A stretch of DNA of 64,000 nucleotides, from positions 2,330,001 through 2,394,000 of the forward strand of contig NZ_CP127389.1 of NCBI RefSeq assembly GCF_030271835.1, given 5' to 3'. The stretch comes from Proteus appendicitidis (lineage in GTDB: Bacteria; Pseudomonadota; Gammaproteobacteria; Enterobacterales; Enterobacteriaceae). This document shows positions 46,427 through 57,625 of this stretch, piece by piece. Position 1 is the first letter of the stretch, and each line of letters opens with the position of its first letter. A program made the translations under genes and the position numbers. A model generated the notes under the pieces. That model was not told where the DNA came from. It saw only the letters and a program-made list of their open reading frames with translations, and ran no database searches.

Positions 46427-46461
46427 TTATTTAACCCTCCCCTTTATTGTTTGTGTCTCTC

Positions 46462-46490
46462 ACCGCTTGCCTTGTATAAAGACAAGCGGT
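46462..46490 (+). terminator. terminator after nupG
   Basis: An 8-bp GC-rich stem, 46462-46469 with 46483-46490, is followed by a run of T. Confidence 0.85.
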
Positions 46491-46657
46491 TTTTTTATCT
46501 TGTCTTTTTTATTAAAAAAGATAAAAACAGCAAGTTCACCGTTAATAAATAACAAAAAAATAAATAACAAAAATTTGTTACTTTCGATGAGTGTTGAGTT
46601 TGAAGTAGAGGTAGGTTTTAGATTATTCGCCTCACCTAACGAAATGAGTGAGGCTAT

Positions 46658-47359
46658 TTAAAGTTTGAGTATATCTTTCACAAATGGGATGGTCAGTTTA
46701 CGTTGAGCAACAATCGATGCGTGATCAAGTTCATCAAGCATTTCAAATAAGGTGCGCATTTTTCTATCTAAACGTTTTAATACAAAACGACCAACATCTT
46801 CAGGTAATTCAAAACCACGAAGTTTTGCTCTTAATTGCAAGGCTTGAATTTTTTCTTCATCACTTAACGGTTGCAAACGGTAGATTTGCCCCCAATCAAG
46901 GCGAGAGGCTAAATCAGGAAGTTGTAGCTCTATTTGGCGAGGTGGTCTATCCCCTGTAATTAATAAACAGGTTCGTCCATGCTCTAAAACACGGTTATAA
47001 AGATTAAATAAGGCGAGTTCCCACTCTTCATCACCGGCAATACACTGAACATTATCAATACAAACTAAGGATAAATGTTCCATACCTTCAAGAACATCGG
47101 GAACAAAGTAGGCGCGTTTATCAAGGGGAACATACCCAACAGCATCACCTTTTAAGGAAAGTTCAGCACAAGCGGCATGTAATAGATGGCTCTTTCCACC
47201 TCCGTCACGGGACCAGAAATAGATATAACTGCCATGAGATTGATGAATGGCGGTTCGAATTGCCGCGACTAACGACGCGTTTTCCCCTGCATAAAAGCTA
47301 TCGAATGTCTCATCATCGGGCAGAGATAGTGGTAATGATAGCTGTGACGGCGTATTCAG
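46658..47359 (-). CDS. hda: DnaA regulatory inactivator Hda
   Basis: A 233-residue AAA+ protein that, with the DNA clamp, triggers DnaA-ATP hydrolysis. The clamp-binding motif QLSLPL lies at the very N-terminus; the P-loop region is [18 protein letters not shown], then [16 protein letters not shown] and the Arg finger-bearing [22 protein letters not shown] (landmark [10 protein letters not shown]). No ATG fits: the frame has GTG at 47404 and GTG at 47365, while CTG at 47359 has GAGG at good distance and yields the same start as E. coli Hda (NTPxQLSLPL), whose CUG start is known. The CTG is therefore used. Confidence 0.93.
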   Translation of the reverse strand: MNTPSQLSLPLSLPDDETFDSFYAGENASLVAAIRTAIHQSHGSYIYFWSRDGGGKSHLLHAACAELSLKGDAVGYVPLDKRAYFVPDVLEGMEHLSLVCIDNVQCIAGDEEWELALFNLYNRVLEHGRTCLLITGDRPPRQIELQLPDLASRLDWGQIYRLQPLSDEEKIQALQLRAKLRGFELPEDVGRFVLKRLDRKMRTLFEMLDELDHASIVAQRKLTIPFVKDILKL

Positions 47360-47588
47360 AAGCACCTCACCTGAATAGTTTAATAAACGTGGTGATTCTA
47401 ACACAAATTCTCACAAGGTCAGAACCAATATTAAAAAAGCACATTGCACTGATTAAGATAACAGCAAGATCACCAAGATAAGCCTATTTTATATACTACT
47501 AGCGCCTCCTTAAATTGTTACTTAGCTGTACCTTGAGTTATTTAGAGCCAAATCAAAAAACATTCCGTGTTTAATGAGTTTCACTTTA

Positions 47589-48794
47589 TTATCTGAGTTT
47601 TAATTTCGCAACATCATTACCAGAAGGTTGCTGATAAATGTCGAGCTTAAAATATTTGGCTGATGCGTTTATATACTCAAAAATTTCAGACTGAGTCTCT
47701 TCATATTCAACCCAAGTGGTTGCACGAGTAAAACAATATAACTCTACTGGTAATCCCATTGGTGTAGGTGGCATTGTTCTGATCACTAAATACATATCAG
47801 GTCGAACATCGCCACGCATTTTTATCCAATTTAGCATGTACTTACGAAATAGCTGTAAGTTAGTCACTCCTTTTGTTTCTAACCACGTATTAATATCCCC
47901 AATCTCTTCTTCTTTTCCTTCAAGCATTGCTTCGATGCTTTTACGAAGTGGCGCTGTATTTTTTAATTCTAATACTAGCTCTTGCGTGGCAAATGAAATT
48001 GAAGATTGGTCAATATAAAAACTACGTTTAATCCGACGCCCTCCTGATGAAAACATCGGCTGCCAGTTAGTATATTTTTCGGTCAAAAAGTCTTTGGTTG
48101 GAATACGGGAAATTGTATTATCCCAATTACGAACTGTGATCGTATGTAATGCGATATCAATCACTTCACCGCTGATATTACTGCTGGGTAATTCAATCCA
48201 ATCATAAAGCTTTAATACTTTTCCGTTAGAGATAAGAATATTGGCAACAAAAGAGATAAGTGTATGCTGGAAAACAAACATTAACACCGCAGCAATAGCA
48301 CCAAAGCTGGAGATAATAATAAGCGGTGATTGTTCAGTAAATAACGCAATGATCAGGATAAAAGAGATAATCCAGACCACAATTTTGGCAATTTCAATAT
48401 AGCCTTTGATGGAGTTATTCCGATGCCACGCTCTTTTAGCATGCCGAATATTGAAGATATCAAGCGCGTTATTCAGTAATGAGGCAATATTGATAATAAT
48501 AAAAGCGCGAGCAACCGTCTCAAAGATAATATTCATTTCAGCGGAAAAAGACGGCAGTAGCTGATTAATATAGAGAACGAGTGTAACGGCAACAATAGAT
48601 GCACTCTTTTTAGCGATATCTTCTATAGTTTCTTCATCTGAAAGTTCAGTAAATAAAAAAAGTAGACGCTTTGCTATTCGGCGGAAAATCATTTTGGAGA
48701 GAAACCACACCACCAGCAACACAATAACTAAAAATATCGTGATAAAAATCTGCTTTGATGTAATGAAATCATAAATTTCAATCAGCTTTTCCAT
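47589..48794 (-). CDS. ybdG: MscS-family mechanosensitive channel (YbdG/MscM-type)
   Basis: A 401-residue inner-membrane protein with five N-terminal helices and an MscS core: SSFGAIAAVLMFVFQHTLISFVANILI is the pore-lining helix region, then LYDWIELPSSNISGEVIDI and TVRNWDNTISRIPTKDF (landmark IPTKDFLTEKYTNW). The C-terminal domain has GRRIKRSFYIDQSSI, typical of YbdG, the miniconductance channel of E. coli. It sits between hda and uraA, an insertion relative to E. coli. Confidence 0.85.
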   Translation of the reverse strand: MEKLIEIYDFITSKQIFITIFLVIVLLVVWFLSKMIFRRIAKRLLFLFTELSDEETIEDIAKKSASIVAVTLVLYINQLLPSFSAEMNIIFETVARAFIIINIASLLNNALDIFNIRHAKRAWHRNNSIKGYIEIAKIVVWIISFILIIALFTEQSPLIIISSFGAIAAVLMFVFQHTLISFVANILISNGKVLKLYDWIELPSSNISGEVIDIALHTITVRNWDNTISRIPTKDFLTEKYTNWQPMFSSGGRRIKRSFYIDQSSISFATQELVLELKNTAPLRKSIEAMLEGKEEEIGDINTWLETKGVTNLQLFRKYMLNWIKMRGDVRPDMYLVIRTMPPTPMGLPVELYCFTRATTWVEYEETQSEIFEYINASAKYFKLDIYQQPSGNDVAKLKLR

Positions 48795-49013
48795 AAATTA
48801 CGTTATACCTTTTTTGAGACACCCCAACCTTAAAACGAATATCACTTAATTAGCAGATAAAATGTCTATTTCGCATAAGAACAGATCTCCATTGTCTCAT
48901 TTATTTTATTTAAATAAACATCATGGTTGAATTAATCATGCTTTTCTAAGTTTTAAACACTTAAAATATTAAAAATCTTAGTTTTTAATATGACATAAAA
49001 ATAAAACACAATA

Positions 49014-49040
49014 AAAAAGGTGGAGATCATCCACCTTTTT
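49014..49040. terminator. terminator after uraA
   Basis: An 11-bp stem, 49014-49024 with 49030-49040, is flanked by A-run and T-run, so it works on both strands. It lies 40 bases after the uraA stop. Confidence 0.85.
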
Positions 49041-49079
49041 TATTAATTTCAGCATATTGCTTTAGATTTTCTTAATCGC

Positions 49080-50381
49080 TTACTTTTTGTTTGCTGTACC
49101 ACTCACCGATTCAATGGTGTTATCCACTAATTCTGTTTCTGGGCGAACAATACTCACTAATTTAAAGATTAAGCTTAAAACAATACCCACAATAGTTGCT
49201 AATGCCATGCCTTTTAATTCAGCAGCACCAATTTGAATTGAAGCACCACTCACGCCAACAATCAGAATAATGGCAGTTAATATCAAGTTTTGCGGTTTGT
49301 TGTAATCCACTTTTGAATCTAACAAGACACGAATACCTGATGCACCAATAACACCGTAAAGCAGTAATGAAACCCCACCCATAACTGGAACAGGCACAGC
49401 CGCAATAGCCGCAGCCAGTTTACCGACACAAGATAATAAGATGGCGAGAATTGCCGCACCACCAATAACCCATGAGCTGTAAACCTTGGTGATCGCCATA
49501 ACACCAATGTTTTCACCATAAGTGGTATTTGGTGTTGAACCAAAGAAACCCGAAATAATGGTAGAGAAACCGTTTGCGAACATAGAACGATGCAAACCTG
49601 GGTTTTTCATTAAATCGCGTTGCACAATATTTGCTGTGACAACGAGGTGTCCAACGTGCTCAGCAATAACCACTAATGCGGCAGGTAGGATAATAAAGAT
49701 AGCACTCCATTCAAAACGCGGTGAATAGAATGTCGGTAATGCAAACCAGTTTGCTTCTTTAATAGGAGTAATATCAACAACGCCCAAGAAGAAAGAGAGT
49801 GCATAACCAGCTAATACCCCAATAAGAATAGGAATAATAGCAAGGAATCCTCTAAACATCACAGAGCCTAAGATAGTCACGCCTAAAGTCACCATAGAAA
49901 TAAGCAGTGTTTGACTATCGACCGGTGCATCTGCACTTGGTAATAATCCTGCCATTCCTGCAGCGGTTCCTGCTAATTCCAGCCCGATGACGGCAACGAT
50001 TGCGCCCATTGCCGCAGGCGGAAACATCACATTAATCCAGCCTCGCCCTGCTATTTTGACAATACCTGCAACGATACAAAACAACACACCACAGACGATG
50101 AATCCCCCAAGTGCTAATTCATACCCTAAAGGTAACAATAAAAGCACAGGTGAGATAAACGCAAAACTTGAACCTAAATAAGCAGGAATGCGTCCTTTAC
50201 AAATAAAGAGATAAAGCAGGGTTCCGATCCCGTTAAATAATAATATTGTTGCCGGATTAACTTTAAATAAAATAGGCACAAGTACGGTAGCGCCAAACAT
50301 TGCAAACAGATGTTGAAGACTCAACGGGATTGTTTGTAATAATGGTGGGCGCTCTTCTACCCCGATTGCACGACGAGTCAT
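49080..50381 (-). CDS. uraA: uracil:proton symporter UraA
   Basis: A 433-residue, 14-helix nucleobase transporter. Landmarks are PPLLQTIPLSLQHLFAMFGATVLVP (QHLFAMFGA), the substrate-site Glu in VVIAEHVGHLVV, FGSTPNTTYGENIGVM and PVPVMGGVSLLLYGVI. Length matches E. coli UraA closely. Downstream of upp after a terminator-like hairpin, as in E. coli. Confidence 0.96.
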   Translation of the reverse strand: MTRRAIGVEERPPLLQTIPLSLQHLFAMFGATVLVPILFKVNPATILLFNGIGTLLYLFICKGRIPAYLGSSFAFISPVLLLLPLGYELALGGFIVCGVLFCIVAGIVKIAGRGWINVMFPPAAMGAIVAVIGLELAGTAAGMAGLLPSADAPVDSQTLLISMVTLGVTILGSVMFRGFLAIIPILIGVLAGYALSFFLGVVDITPIKEANWFALPTFYSPRFEWSAIFIILPAALVVIAEHVGHLVVTANIVQRDLMKNPGLHRSMFANGFSTIISGFFGSTPNTTYGENIGVMAITKVYSSWVIGGAAILAILLSCVGKLAAAIAAVPVPVMGGVSLLLYGVIGASGIRVLLDSKVDYNKPQNLILTAIILIVGVSGASIQIGAAELKGMALATIVGIVLSLIFKLVSIVRPETELVDNTIESVSGTANKK

Positions 50382-50461
50382 GCTTACGACCTCTCTTTAA
50401 TATGAATGTGAAATTGGTTTGTATATTTTTTACTATAAAACAAGATAATAGGTTCAAAAAA

Positions 50462-50484
50462 AAGCCGACTATCAAAGTCGGCTT
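50462..50484 (-). terminator. terminator between upp and uraA
   Basis: A 9-bp stem, 50462-50470 with 50476-50484, is followed by an 8-T run on the minus strand, six bases after the upp stop. It should reduce uraA transcription relative to upp. Confidence 0.85.
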
Positions 50485-50489
50485 AATTA

Positions 50490-51116
50490 TTATTTTGTAC
50501 CAAATATCTTATCACCAGCATCGCCAAGACCTGGAACGATGTACCCGTGCTCATTAAGATGGCTATCAATAGATGCAGTATATAATTCCACATCTGGATG
50601 AGCTTCTTCTAATGCCTTAATACCTTCTGGAGCAGCAACCAGTACTAATACTTTAATTGAAGTACAGCCCGCATTTTTTAATAAATCAATTGTGGCAATC
50701 ATAGAGCCGCCTGTTGCTAACATAGGGTCAACAACAAGAGCCATACGCTCTTCAATATTGGATGCTAATTTCTGGAAGTAAGGGACAGGTTTTAATGTTT
50801 CTTCATCGCGGTAAACGCCAACTACACTGATTCGGGCGCTAGGAATATTTTCTAATACTCCGTCCATCATCCCGATACCTGCACGGAGGATAGGAACTAC
50901 TGTGATTTTTTTTCCTTTAATCTGTTCTATCTCTACCGAACCACACCAACCTTCTATTGTTACCGTCTCTGTTTCTAAATCGGCGGTAGCTTCATACGTC
51001 AGTAGACTGGAAACTTCTGAAGCCAGTTCACGAAAGCGCTTAGTGCTTATATCATGATCTCGCATCAGCCCCAATTTATGTTGAATGAGTGGGTGTTTTA
51101 CCTCAACGATCTTCAT
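50490..51116 (-). CDS. upp: uracil phosphoribosyltransferase
   Basis: A 208-residue enzyme making UMP from uracil and PRPP. The PRPP loop is [27 protein letters not shown] at the start, [15 protein letters not shown] and [14 protein letters not shown] at the end match E. coli Upp almost word for word. AGGAG precedes ATG. First gene of upp-uraA; divergent from purM. Confidence 0.98.
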   Translation of the reverse strand: MKIVEVKHPLIQHKLGLMRDHDISTKRFRELASEVSSLLTYEATADLETETVTIEGWCGSVEIEQIKGKKITVVPILRAGIGMMDGVLENIPSARISVVGVYRDEETLKPVPYFQKLASNIEERMALVVDPMLATGGSMIATIDLLKNAGCTSIKVLVLVAAPEGIKALEEAHPDVELYTASIDSHLNEHGYIVPGLGDAGDKIFGTK

Positions 51117-51268
51117 AATTTCTCCTAATGTACGACGCAGCCTGACAAAAAAATCGCGAGATTATACCGCTTTTTTGCCAACATTCCATCGTTTTTCTAT
51201 TGATATTGATCAAACGCACAGCTTTTAACCACACCAACATGAATAATTGTGACCTATAAAGAAGATCC

Positions 51269-51284
51269 TCGCAAACGTTTGCTT
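51269..51284 (+). promoter_or_regulatory. PurR operator upstream of purM
   Basis: The 16-mer TCGCAAACGTTTGCTT contains a perfect 12-bp palindrome (51271-51282) and matches the PurR consensus ACGCAAACGTTTNCGT at all but the outer bases. It lies 64 bp before purM, as in E. coli purMN. Confidence 0.85.
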
Positions 51285-51347
51285 TGCCTGTTAGAATAGC
51301 ATCCGCACACATTTTTTCTTAACAGCAACTTGCCGTGAGGGCTCTAC

Positions 51348-52388
51348 GTGACTAACAAATCCTCTCTCAGCTATAAAGATGCCGGTGTCGATATTGATGC
51401 AGGTAATGCTTTAGTCGATCGTATCAAAGGTGTAGTAAAAGAAACCCGCCGTCCTGAAGTTATGGGGGGTTTAGGTGGTTTTGGCGCACTTTGTGCAATC
51501 CCATCTAAATACCGCGAACCTATTTTAGTTTCAGGCACAGATGGCGTAGGAACTAAACTTCGCCTTGCGATGGATTTAAATCGCCATGATGACATCGGGA
51601 TTGATTTAGTCGCAATGTGTGTCAACGATTTAATTGTTCAAGGTGCAGAACCCCTTTTCTTCCTTGACTACTATGCCACAGGAAAATTAGATGTCGATAC
51701 CGCAGCACGCGTAGTAACAGGTATTGCAGAAGGTTGTAAGCAATCTGGTTGTGCGTTAGTCGGTGGTGAAACGGCTGAAATGCCAGGAATGTATCACGGT
51801 AATGATTATGATATCGCAGGCTTTTGTGTCGGTGTGGTTGAAAAATCAGAAATTATCGATGGTAGCAAAGTTAACGCTGGCGATGCGCTAATCGCTTTAG
51901 CATCAAGTGGCCCTCATTCTAATGGTTATTCATTAGTCAGAAAAATTCTTGAAGTCAGCAATACAGATGCAGAAAACACCTCATTAGGTGATAAATCACT
52001 AGCTGATCATCTGTTAGCGCCTACTCGTATTTACGTAAAATCACTCCTGTCATTAATTGAAAATATTAATATTCATGCTGTGGCACATATTACAGGTGGC
52101 GGATTCTGGGAAAATATTCCTCGTGTGTTACCTGAAAATACGCAAGCGCGTATTGACAGTAAAAGCTGGGAATGGCCACCCGTTTTTAAATGGTTACAAG
52201 ATGCGGGACAAGTCAGCACACATGAAATGTATCGCACCTTTAACTGTGGCGTTGGCTTATTAATCGCCGTTAACCCAAATGACGTTGAAAAAACATTAGC
52301 ACATCTTGCTGAGTGTGGTGAAAACGCATGGTTAATTGGTGAAATTGCGCCACAAGCTGCGGGTGAAGCACAAGTTATTATTAACTAA
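51348..52388 (+). CDS. purM: phosphoribosylformylglycinamidine cyclo-ligase
   Basis: A 346-residue AIR synthase. Landmarks are [56 protein letters not shown] (landmark [14 protein letters not shown]) and [15 protein letters not shown]. The start is GTG 51348 with GAGGGCTC upstream, the same length as E. coli. It has a PurR box and is followed by purN after 13 bases. Confidence 0.98.
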   Translation: MTNKSSLSYKDAGVDIDAGNALVDRIKGVVKETRRPEVMGGLGGFGALCAIPSKYREPILVSGTDGVGTKLRLAMDLNRHDDIGIDLVAMCVNDLIVQGAEPLFFLDYYATGKLDVDTAARVVTGIAEGCKQSGCALVGGETAEMPGMYHGNDYDIAGFCVGVVEKSEIIDGSKVNAGDALIALASSGPHSNGYSLVRKILEVSNTDAENTSLGDKSLADHLLAPTRIYVKSLLSLIENINIHAVAHITGGGFWENIPRVLPENTQARIDSKSWEWPPVFKWLQDAGQVSTHEMYRTFNCGVGLLIAVNPNDVEKTLAHLAECGENAWLIGEIAPQAAGEAQVIIN

Positions 52389-52401
52389 TGAAAACATGTG
52401 A

Positions 52402-53031
52402 ATGAAAAATATTGTCGTCCTCATCTCAGGAAACGGCAGCAACCTACAGGCGATTATTGACGCCTGTAGGGCAAATAAAATCACGGGTAATGTGGTTGCT
52501 GTCTTAAGTAATAAAGCTAATGCGTATGGTCTTGAACGGGCAAAACTTGCTGATATTCCAGCATACTTTGTTGATCCGACTCTCTATGATGATAGAGCCG
52601 ATTACGATAAAGCATTAATTGAACAAATCGATGCTTATCAGCCCGATATCGTCGTTTTAGCCGGTTTTATGCGTATTTTATCGCCTGATTTTGTGACTCA
52701 TTATCAGCATAAATTATTAAACATCCATCCTTCTTTGCTGCCTAAATATCCCGGATTACACACTCATCGCCAAGTTTTAGCGAATAAAGACGCTTTTCAT
52801 GGCGTTACCGTCCATTTTGTTACCGAAGAACTTGATGGTGGCCCCATGATTATTCAAGCTCGCATTCCTGTTTTACCGGATGATACTGAACAATCATTAC
52901 AAACAAGAATACAAGCAGAAGAGTATCGTATTTATCCATTAGCGATCGGTTGGTTAGCGGACGAACGGTTAAAAATGCAAAATAATCAAGCCTTTCTCGA
53001 TGATATTGCGCTTTTCGACAACCTTGGTTAA
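52402..53031 (+). CDS. purN: phosphoribosylglycinamide formyltransferase
   Basis: A 209-residue GAR transformylase using 10-formyl-THF. The N-terminal VLISGNGSNLQAIID, the catalytic triad region VVLAGFMRILSPDFV, NIHPSLLPKYPGLHTH and DGGPMIIQARIPVL match E. coli PurN closely. ATG 52402 is used; a GTG one codon earlier is also possible. Operon with purM; ended by a strong hairpin. Confidence 0.97.
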   Translation: MKNIVVLISGNGSNLQAIIDACRANKITGNVVAVLSNKANAYGLERAKLADIPAYFVDPTLYDDRADYDKALIEQIDAYQPDIVVLAGFMRILSPDFVTHYQHKLLNIHPSLLPKYPGLHTHRQVLANKDAFHGVTVHFVTEELDGGPMIIQARIPVLPDDTEQSLQTRIQAEEYRIYPLAIGWLADERLKMQNNQAFLDDIALFDNLG

Positions 53032-53047
53032 CTATTTCATTTAAGAT

Positions 53048-53089
53048 AAAAAGTCACATTGTGCTACACTGTAGCCCGCGTGACTTTTT
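53048..53089 (+). terminator. terminator after purN
   Basis: A 10-bp stem, 53048-53057 with 53080-53089, encloses a 22-nt loop that can itself form a small GCTAC/GTAGC hairpin. A T-run follows. Confidence 0.75.
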
Positions 53090-53137
53090 TTGTGTCACCC
53101 TTTTCTCTTTTTATTCAATGCATTCACCGAGGTGCTT

Positions 53138-53728
53138 ATGTCCGGTGGTAAGAAAGTTCCACCTATAAAATTACGTCCTCTCGAACGAGAAGACCTCTCT
53201 TTTGTCCATCAACTTGATAATAACGCCAGCGTTATGCGCTATTGGTTTGAAGAGCCTTATGAGGCTTTTATTGAGTTAAGTGACCTTTATGAAAAACATA
53301 TTCACGACCAAAGTGAACGCCGTTTTATTGCCGAAAGTGACGGCACTAAAGTTGGACTTGTCGAGTTAGTTGAAATTGATTATGTTCACCGTCGTGCTGA
53401 ATTCCAAATTATTATCGCCCCAGCGCATCAAGGTCATGGATATGCTGCACGCGCGGCAAAACTTGCGATGGATTATGCTTTTTCTGTCCTTAATTTATAC
53501 AAACTCTATTTAATCGTCGATAAAGAGAATGCTAAAGCGATTCATATTTATGAAAAGCTTGGCTTTAAAAAAGAAGGTGATTTAATAGATGAGTTTTTTG
53601 TTAACGGTGCCTACCGTTCTGCGATTAGAATGTGTACTTTCCAAGCGCCTTATTTTGAACAAAAAGCCAAAGCGGCAAAACCCGAAAATTTTGTAAAACC
53701 GGGTGCGACTATTAAGCAACACGTCTGA
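53138..53728 (+). CDS. speG: spermidine N1-acetyltransferase
   Basis: A 196-residue GNAT enzyme that acetylates spermidine and spermine. The strings [34 protein letters not shown] (landmarks RPLERED and [12 protein letters not shown]) and [24 protein letters not shown] (landmark [15 protein letters not shown]) are near-identical to E. coli SpeG; the acetyl-CoA loop is [16 protein letters not shown] 53138 follows GAGGTGCTT; the longer frame from 53090 lies in the purN terminator. In E. coli speG is elsewhere. Confidence 0.95.
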   Translation: MSGGKKVPPIKLRPLEREDLSFVHQLDNNASVMRYWFEEPYEAFIELSDLYEKHIHDQSERRFIAESDGTKVGLVELVEIDYVHRRAEFQIIIAPAHQGHGYAARAAKLAMDYAFSVLNLYKLYLIVDKENAKAIHIYEKLGFKKEGDLIDEFFVNGAYRSAIRMCTFQAPYFEQKAKAAKPENFVKPGATIKQHV

Positions 53729-53774
53729 TTTATTCAGATATTAAGTTTTAACTTTAACCCTTGTTGGAGTTCAG

Positions 53775-55856
53775 ATGTCCCAGGAACGACTCTATATTGA
53801 TAAAGAGATCAGTTGGCTTGCGTTTAACGAACGTGTTTTACAAGAGGCGGCTGATAAACGAAACCCGTTAATTGAAAGAGTCAGGTTTCTGGGGATCTAT
53901 TCAAATAATCTTGATGAGTTTTATAAGGTTCGCTTTGCTGATGTAAAACGCCGTATTTTAATTAATGAAGAGCGAGGCTCCCGCTCTGCATCAAGCCATG
54001 CTCGCCATCTTATAAAGAAAATTCAATCAAAAGTGGCTAAAGCCGACCAAGAGTTTGATGCTTTATACAATGATTTGTTACTTGAAATGGCGCGAAACCA
54101 AATCTTTTTAATTAATGAACGCCAAATCTCACCGAATCAACAAATCTGGTTGCGCCAATATTTCCGCCAGAATTTAAGAAAACACATAACGCCTATTTTA
54201 ATTAACCCTGAAACAGATCTAGTTGAGTTTCTTAAAGATGACTATACCTATTTAGCGGTTGAAATTGTGCAAGGGCAAATTATTCATTATGCCCTGTTAG
54301 AAATTCCATCAGATAAAGTACCTCGTTTTGTTATTCTGCCGACAGACCAAGGGCGTAGTAAGAAAAAATCCATGATTTTATTGGATAATATTTTACGCTA
54401 CTGTCTTGATGAGGTGTTTAAAGGCTTTTTCGATTATGATTCATTAAATGCTTATTCCATGAAAATGACGCGAGATGCAGAGTACGATCTTGCGACAGAA
54501 ATGGAATCAAGTTTACTTGAAATGATGTCATCAACATTAAAACAACGTCTTACCGCAGAGCCTGTCCGTTTTGTTTATCAACGTGATATGCCAGATGAAA
54601 TGGTGGCGTTGCTGCGCAGTAAATTAGGTTTATCGAATAATGACTCCGTCATTGCTGGTGGTCGTTATCATAATTTTAAAGATTTTATTAACTTCCCAAA
54701 TGAGGGGAGTAAATTTCTGTTAAATAAACCGATCCCACGTTTACGCCATATTTGGTTTGATAATTTCCGCAATGGTTTTGATGCGATACGTGAGCGTGAT
54801 GTTTTACTCTATTATCCTTATCATACCTTTGAACATGTGCTGGAATTGTTGCGCCAAGCCTCTTTTGACCCAAGTGTTATCTCAATAAAAATCAATATTT
54901 ACCGTGTAGCGAAAGACTCTCGAATCATTGATTCGATGATCCATGCCGCGCATAACGGCAAACGTGTCACGGTAGTTGTCGAGTTACAAGCGCGTTTTGA
55001 TGAAGCGGCAAATATCCACTGGGCAAAACGCCTGACAGAAGCGGGTGTACACGTTATTTTCTCTGCACCGGGTCTAAAAATTCACGCAAAGTTATTTATC
55101 ATTTCACGTTTAGAAAATGGTGAAATCATTCGCTATGCGCATATCGGGACCGGGAACTTTAACGAAAAAACCGCTCGTCTTTATACTGACTATTCACTAT
55201 TAACGGCTAACACTGAAATTACCAATGAAGTACGCCGCGTTTTTAGCTTTATTGAAAATCCTTATCGCCCTGTTACCTTTGAGCATTTAATGGTTTCGCC
55301 ACAAAATTCGCGTACCCTTTTAAATCAGTTAATCACCAATGAAATTCACAGTGCTCAAGCTGGGCATCCTGCTGGGATCACATTAAAAGTGAATAATTTA
55401 GTTGATGAAGAATTAGTTAATCGCCTTTATGACGCATCAGAAGCTGGTGTAAAAGTACGGCTGTTAGTCCGTGGTATGTGTTCTTTAGTGCCTAATCAGC
55501 CGGGATTTAGTGAAAATATTCAAGTAACCAGTATTGTTGACCGCTTTTTAGAGCATGATCGTGTTTATGTGTTCACTAACAAAGGGGATGAAAAAATCTT
55601 TCTCTCCTCTGCCGATTGGATGACGCGAAATCTTGACTATCGCATTGAAGTTGCCGTGGCGTTGCTTGATCCTCAACTAAAACAACGTGTTCTTGATATA
55701 CTGGATATTCAATTTAATGACACCGTAAAAGCACGTTATATCGATAAAGATTTAACAAATAGCTATGTTCCTCGTGGAAATAAACGTAAGATCCGTTCCC
55801 AGCTTGCTGTCTATGAGTATATTAAATTGTTAGAACAACCAGGTTCACGAGCGTAA
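53775..55856 (+). CDS. ppk: polyphosphate kinase 1
   Basis: A 693-residue enzyme polymerising phosphate from ATP. N-terminal [16 protein letters not shown], the catalytic His segment [32 protein letters not shown] and the C-terminal [19 protein letters not shown] mark the PPK1 family. GGAG precedes ATG. ppx follows four bases later, an operon as in E. coli. No Pho box is visible upstream. Confidence 0.97.
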   Translation: MSQERLYIDKEISWLAFNERVLQEAADKRNPLIERVRFLGIYSNNLDEFYKVRFADVKRRILINEERGSRSASSHARHLIKKIQSKVAKADQEFDALYNDLLLEMARNQIFLINERQISPNQQIWLRQYFRQNLRKHITPILINPETDLVEFLKDDYTYLAVEIVQGQIIHYALLEIPSDKVPRFVILPTDQGRSKKKSMILLDNILRYCLDEVFKGFFDYDSLNAYSMKMTRDAEYDLATEMESSLLEMMSSTLKQRLTAEPVRFVYQRDMPDEMVALLRSKLGLSNNDSVIAGGRYHNFKDFINFPNEGSKFLLNKPIPRLRHIWFDNFRNGFDAIRERDVLLYYPYHTFEHVLELLRQASFDPSVISIKINIYRVAKDSRIIDSMIHAAHNGKRVTVVVELQARFDEAANIHWAKRLTEAGVHVIFSAPGLKIHAKLFIISRLENGEIIRYAHIGTGNFNEKTARLYTDYSLLTANTEITNEVRRVFSFIENPYRPVTFEHLMVSPQNSRTLLNQLITNEIHSAQAGHPAGITLKVNNLVDEELVNRLYDASEAGVKVRLLVRGMCSLVPNQPGFSENIQVTSIVDRFLEHDRVYVFTNKGDEKIFLSSADWMTRNLDYRIEVAVALLDPQLKQRVLDILDIQFNDTVKARYIDKDLTNSYVPRGNKRKIRSQLAVYEYIKLLEQPGSRA

Positions 55857-55860
55857 CTTT

Positions 55861-57393
55861 ATGCCTTTATCACAAAATGACTCATCACCACGTCCTTTAG
55901 AAATTGCAGCTATTGACCTCGGTTCTAATAGTTTTCATATGATAATTGCGCGTGTTGTTAATGGCGCATTACAAGTATTAAGCCGTTTAAAACAGCGAGT
56001 TTATCTTGCAGATGGGCTTGATGATGATAACGAATTAAGCGAAGAGGCTATGTTACGTGGGTTATCCGCCCTTTCTCTTTTTGCTGAAAGATTACAGGGT
56101 TTTCCTGCAGAAAATGTCACCGTCGTGGGAACGCACACTTTGCGTGTCGCCACTAATGCAAAAGTCTTTCTTCAACGAGCCAAAGAAGTTATTCCTTATC
56201 CTATTGAAATTATTTCAGGGCATGAAGAAGCTCGACTTATTTTTATGGGTGTTGAACACACTCAATCTGAAAAAGGTCGAAAACTCGTTATCGATATCGG
56301 TGGTGGTTCAACAGAATTAGTTATTGGTGAAAATTTTGAGCCAATTTTAATCGAAAGCCAACGTATGGGTTGTGTCAGTTTTAGCCGTCAATTTTTCCCA
56401 GAACAGAAAATCAGTGAATCTGCTTTTCGTAAAGCACGAGAAAAAGCTGCCCGTAAAATGGAAAAAATTGCATGGCAATATAAAATGACTGGTTGGGATG
56501 TGGCTTTAGGAGCATCAGGCACCATTAAAGCAGCTCATGAGATCTTAGTTGAGTTTGGTGAAAAAGACGGTGTTATCACCCCAGAACGCCTACTTATGCT
56601 CACGAAACAAGTTTTACGATTTAAGAAATTTAAAGATATCGCCCTGCCGGGTTTATCCGATGAACGTAAACATGTTTTTGTTCCAGGTTTGGCGATTTTA
56701 TGCGGCATTTTTGATTCGTTAGGATTAAAAGCCCTACACCTATCTGACGGTGCATTACGTGAAGGCGTGCTTTATGAAATGGAAGGCAGATTTCGCCATC
56801 AAGATATTCGCCAGCGCACAGCTAAAAGCCTTGCAGAACACTATAATATCGATAGAGAACAAGCAAAGCGTGTTCTTGAAACAATGCAATCTCTTTATGC
56901 TCAGTGGGCGCAACAAAATCCTAAACTGGTTCGCCCTGATTTAGAGGCTATTTTAGTTTGGGCTGTCATGTTACATGAAGTGGGATTAAGTATTAATTTA
57001 AGTGGGTTACACCGACATTCTGCTTATATTCTTTCAAATACTGATTTGCCTGGTTTTAATCAAGAACAACAACTGTTATTAACAACTCTCGTTCGCTATC
57101 ACCGAAAAGGGATCAAGTTAGATGAGTTGCCTAAATTCAATCTTTATAAAAAGAAACAGTATTTTCCGCTCGTACAAATACTAAGATTAGCAACTTTACT
57201 TAATAATCAGCGACAATCGACGACAAAACCTGCATCTTTGCGTTTAGTTACAGATGAAAATCATTGGACACTTTATTTTCCTGCAAACTATCTTTCCGAT
57301 AACACATTGATGGAATTGGATTTAGAAAAAGAACAAGAACATTGGCAGGCAGTTCCGGGCTGGAAACTGGATATAAAAGAGGAATATGCTTAA
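55861..57393 (+). CDS. ppx: exopolyphosphatase
   Basis: A 510-residue Ppx/GppA ASKHA-type phosphatase that releases phosphate from polyphosphate ends. Motifs [45 protein letters not shown] and [15 protein letters not shown] are visible; a C-terminal HD-like helical domain has [31 protein letters not shown] (landmark LHRHSAYIL). Coupled to ppk. Confidence 0.96.
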   Translation: MPLSQNDSSPRPLEIAAIDLGSNSFHMIIARVVNGALQVLSRLKQRVYLADGLDDDNELSEEAMLRGLSALSLFAERLQGFPAENVTVVGTHTLRVATNAKVFLQRAKEVIPYPIEIISGHEEARLIFMGVEHTQSEKGRKLVIDIGGGSTELVIGENFEPILIESQRMGCVSFSRQFFPEQKISESAFRKAREKAARKMEKIAWQYKMTGWDVALGASGTIKAAHEILVEFGEKDGVITPERLLMLTKQVLRFKKFKDIALPGLSDERKHVFVPGLAILCGIFDSLGLKALHLSDGALREGVLYEMEGRFRHQDIRQRTAKSLAEHYNIDREQAKRVLETMQSLYAQWAQQNPKLVRPDLEAILVWAVMLHEVGLSINLSGLHRHSAYILSNTDLPGFNQEQQLLLTTLVRYHRKGIKLDELPKFNLYKKKQYFPLVQILRLATLLNNQRQSTTKPASLRLVTDENHWTLYFPANYLSDNTLMELDLEKEQEHWQAVPGWKLDIKEEYA

Positions 57394-57412
57394 CAATATG
57401 ATATTATACAGA

Positions 57413-57438
57413 AAAAGACGCTAGTCAACGCGTCTTTT
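57413..57438 (+). terminator. terminator after ppx
   Basis: A 9-bp stem, 57413-57421 with 57430-57438, ends in TTTT. Confidence 0.8.
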
Positions 57439-57625
57439 GTTGCATCTATCATACAACAACTATCACATAACAACATAGGTTTGATTTGTGACGATAATAT
57501 GAACATCACCAACGCAATATTGTTCAAGATTCATATTTTTTATACGGAGAAGACCGATAATCATCCTAAAATGGAATAATTAGTGTCAATGGTTATCTCC
57601 CTCGTAAGAATTAAAAAGGAATAAC

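Noticed and set aside
57394..57625. Magnesium riboswitch before mgtE
   Set aside because: Only the ppx terminator hairpin is evident; no M-box-like pairing was found by eye.
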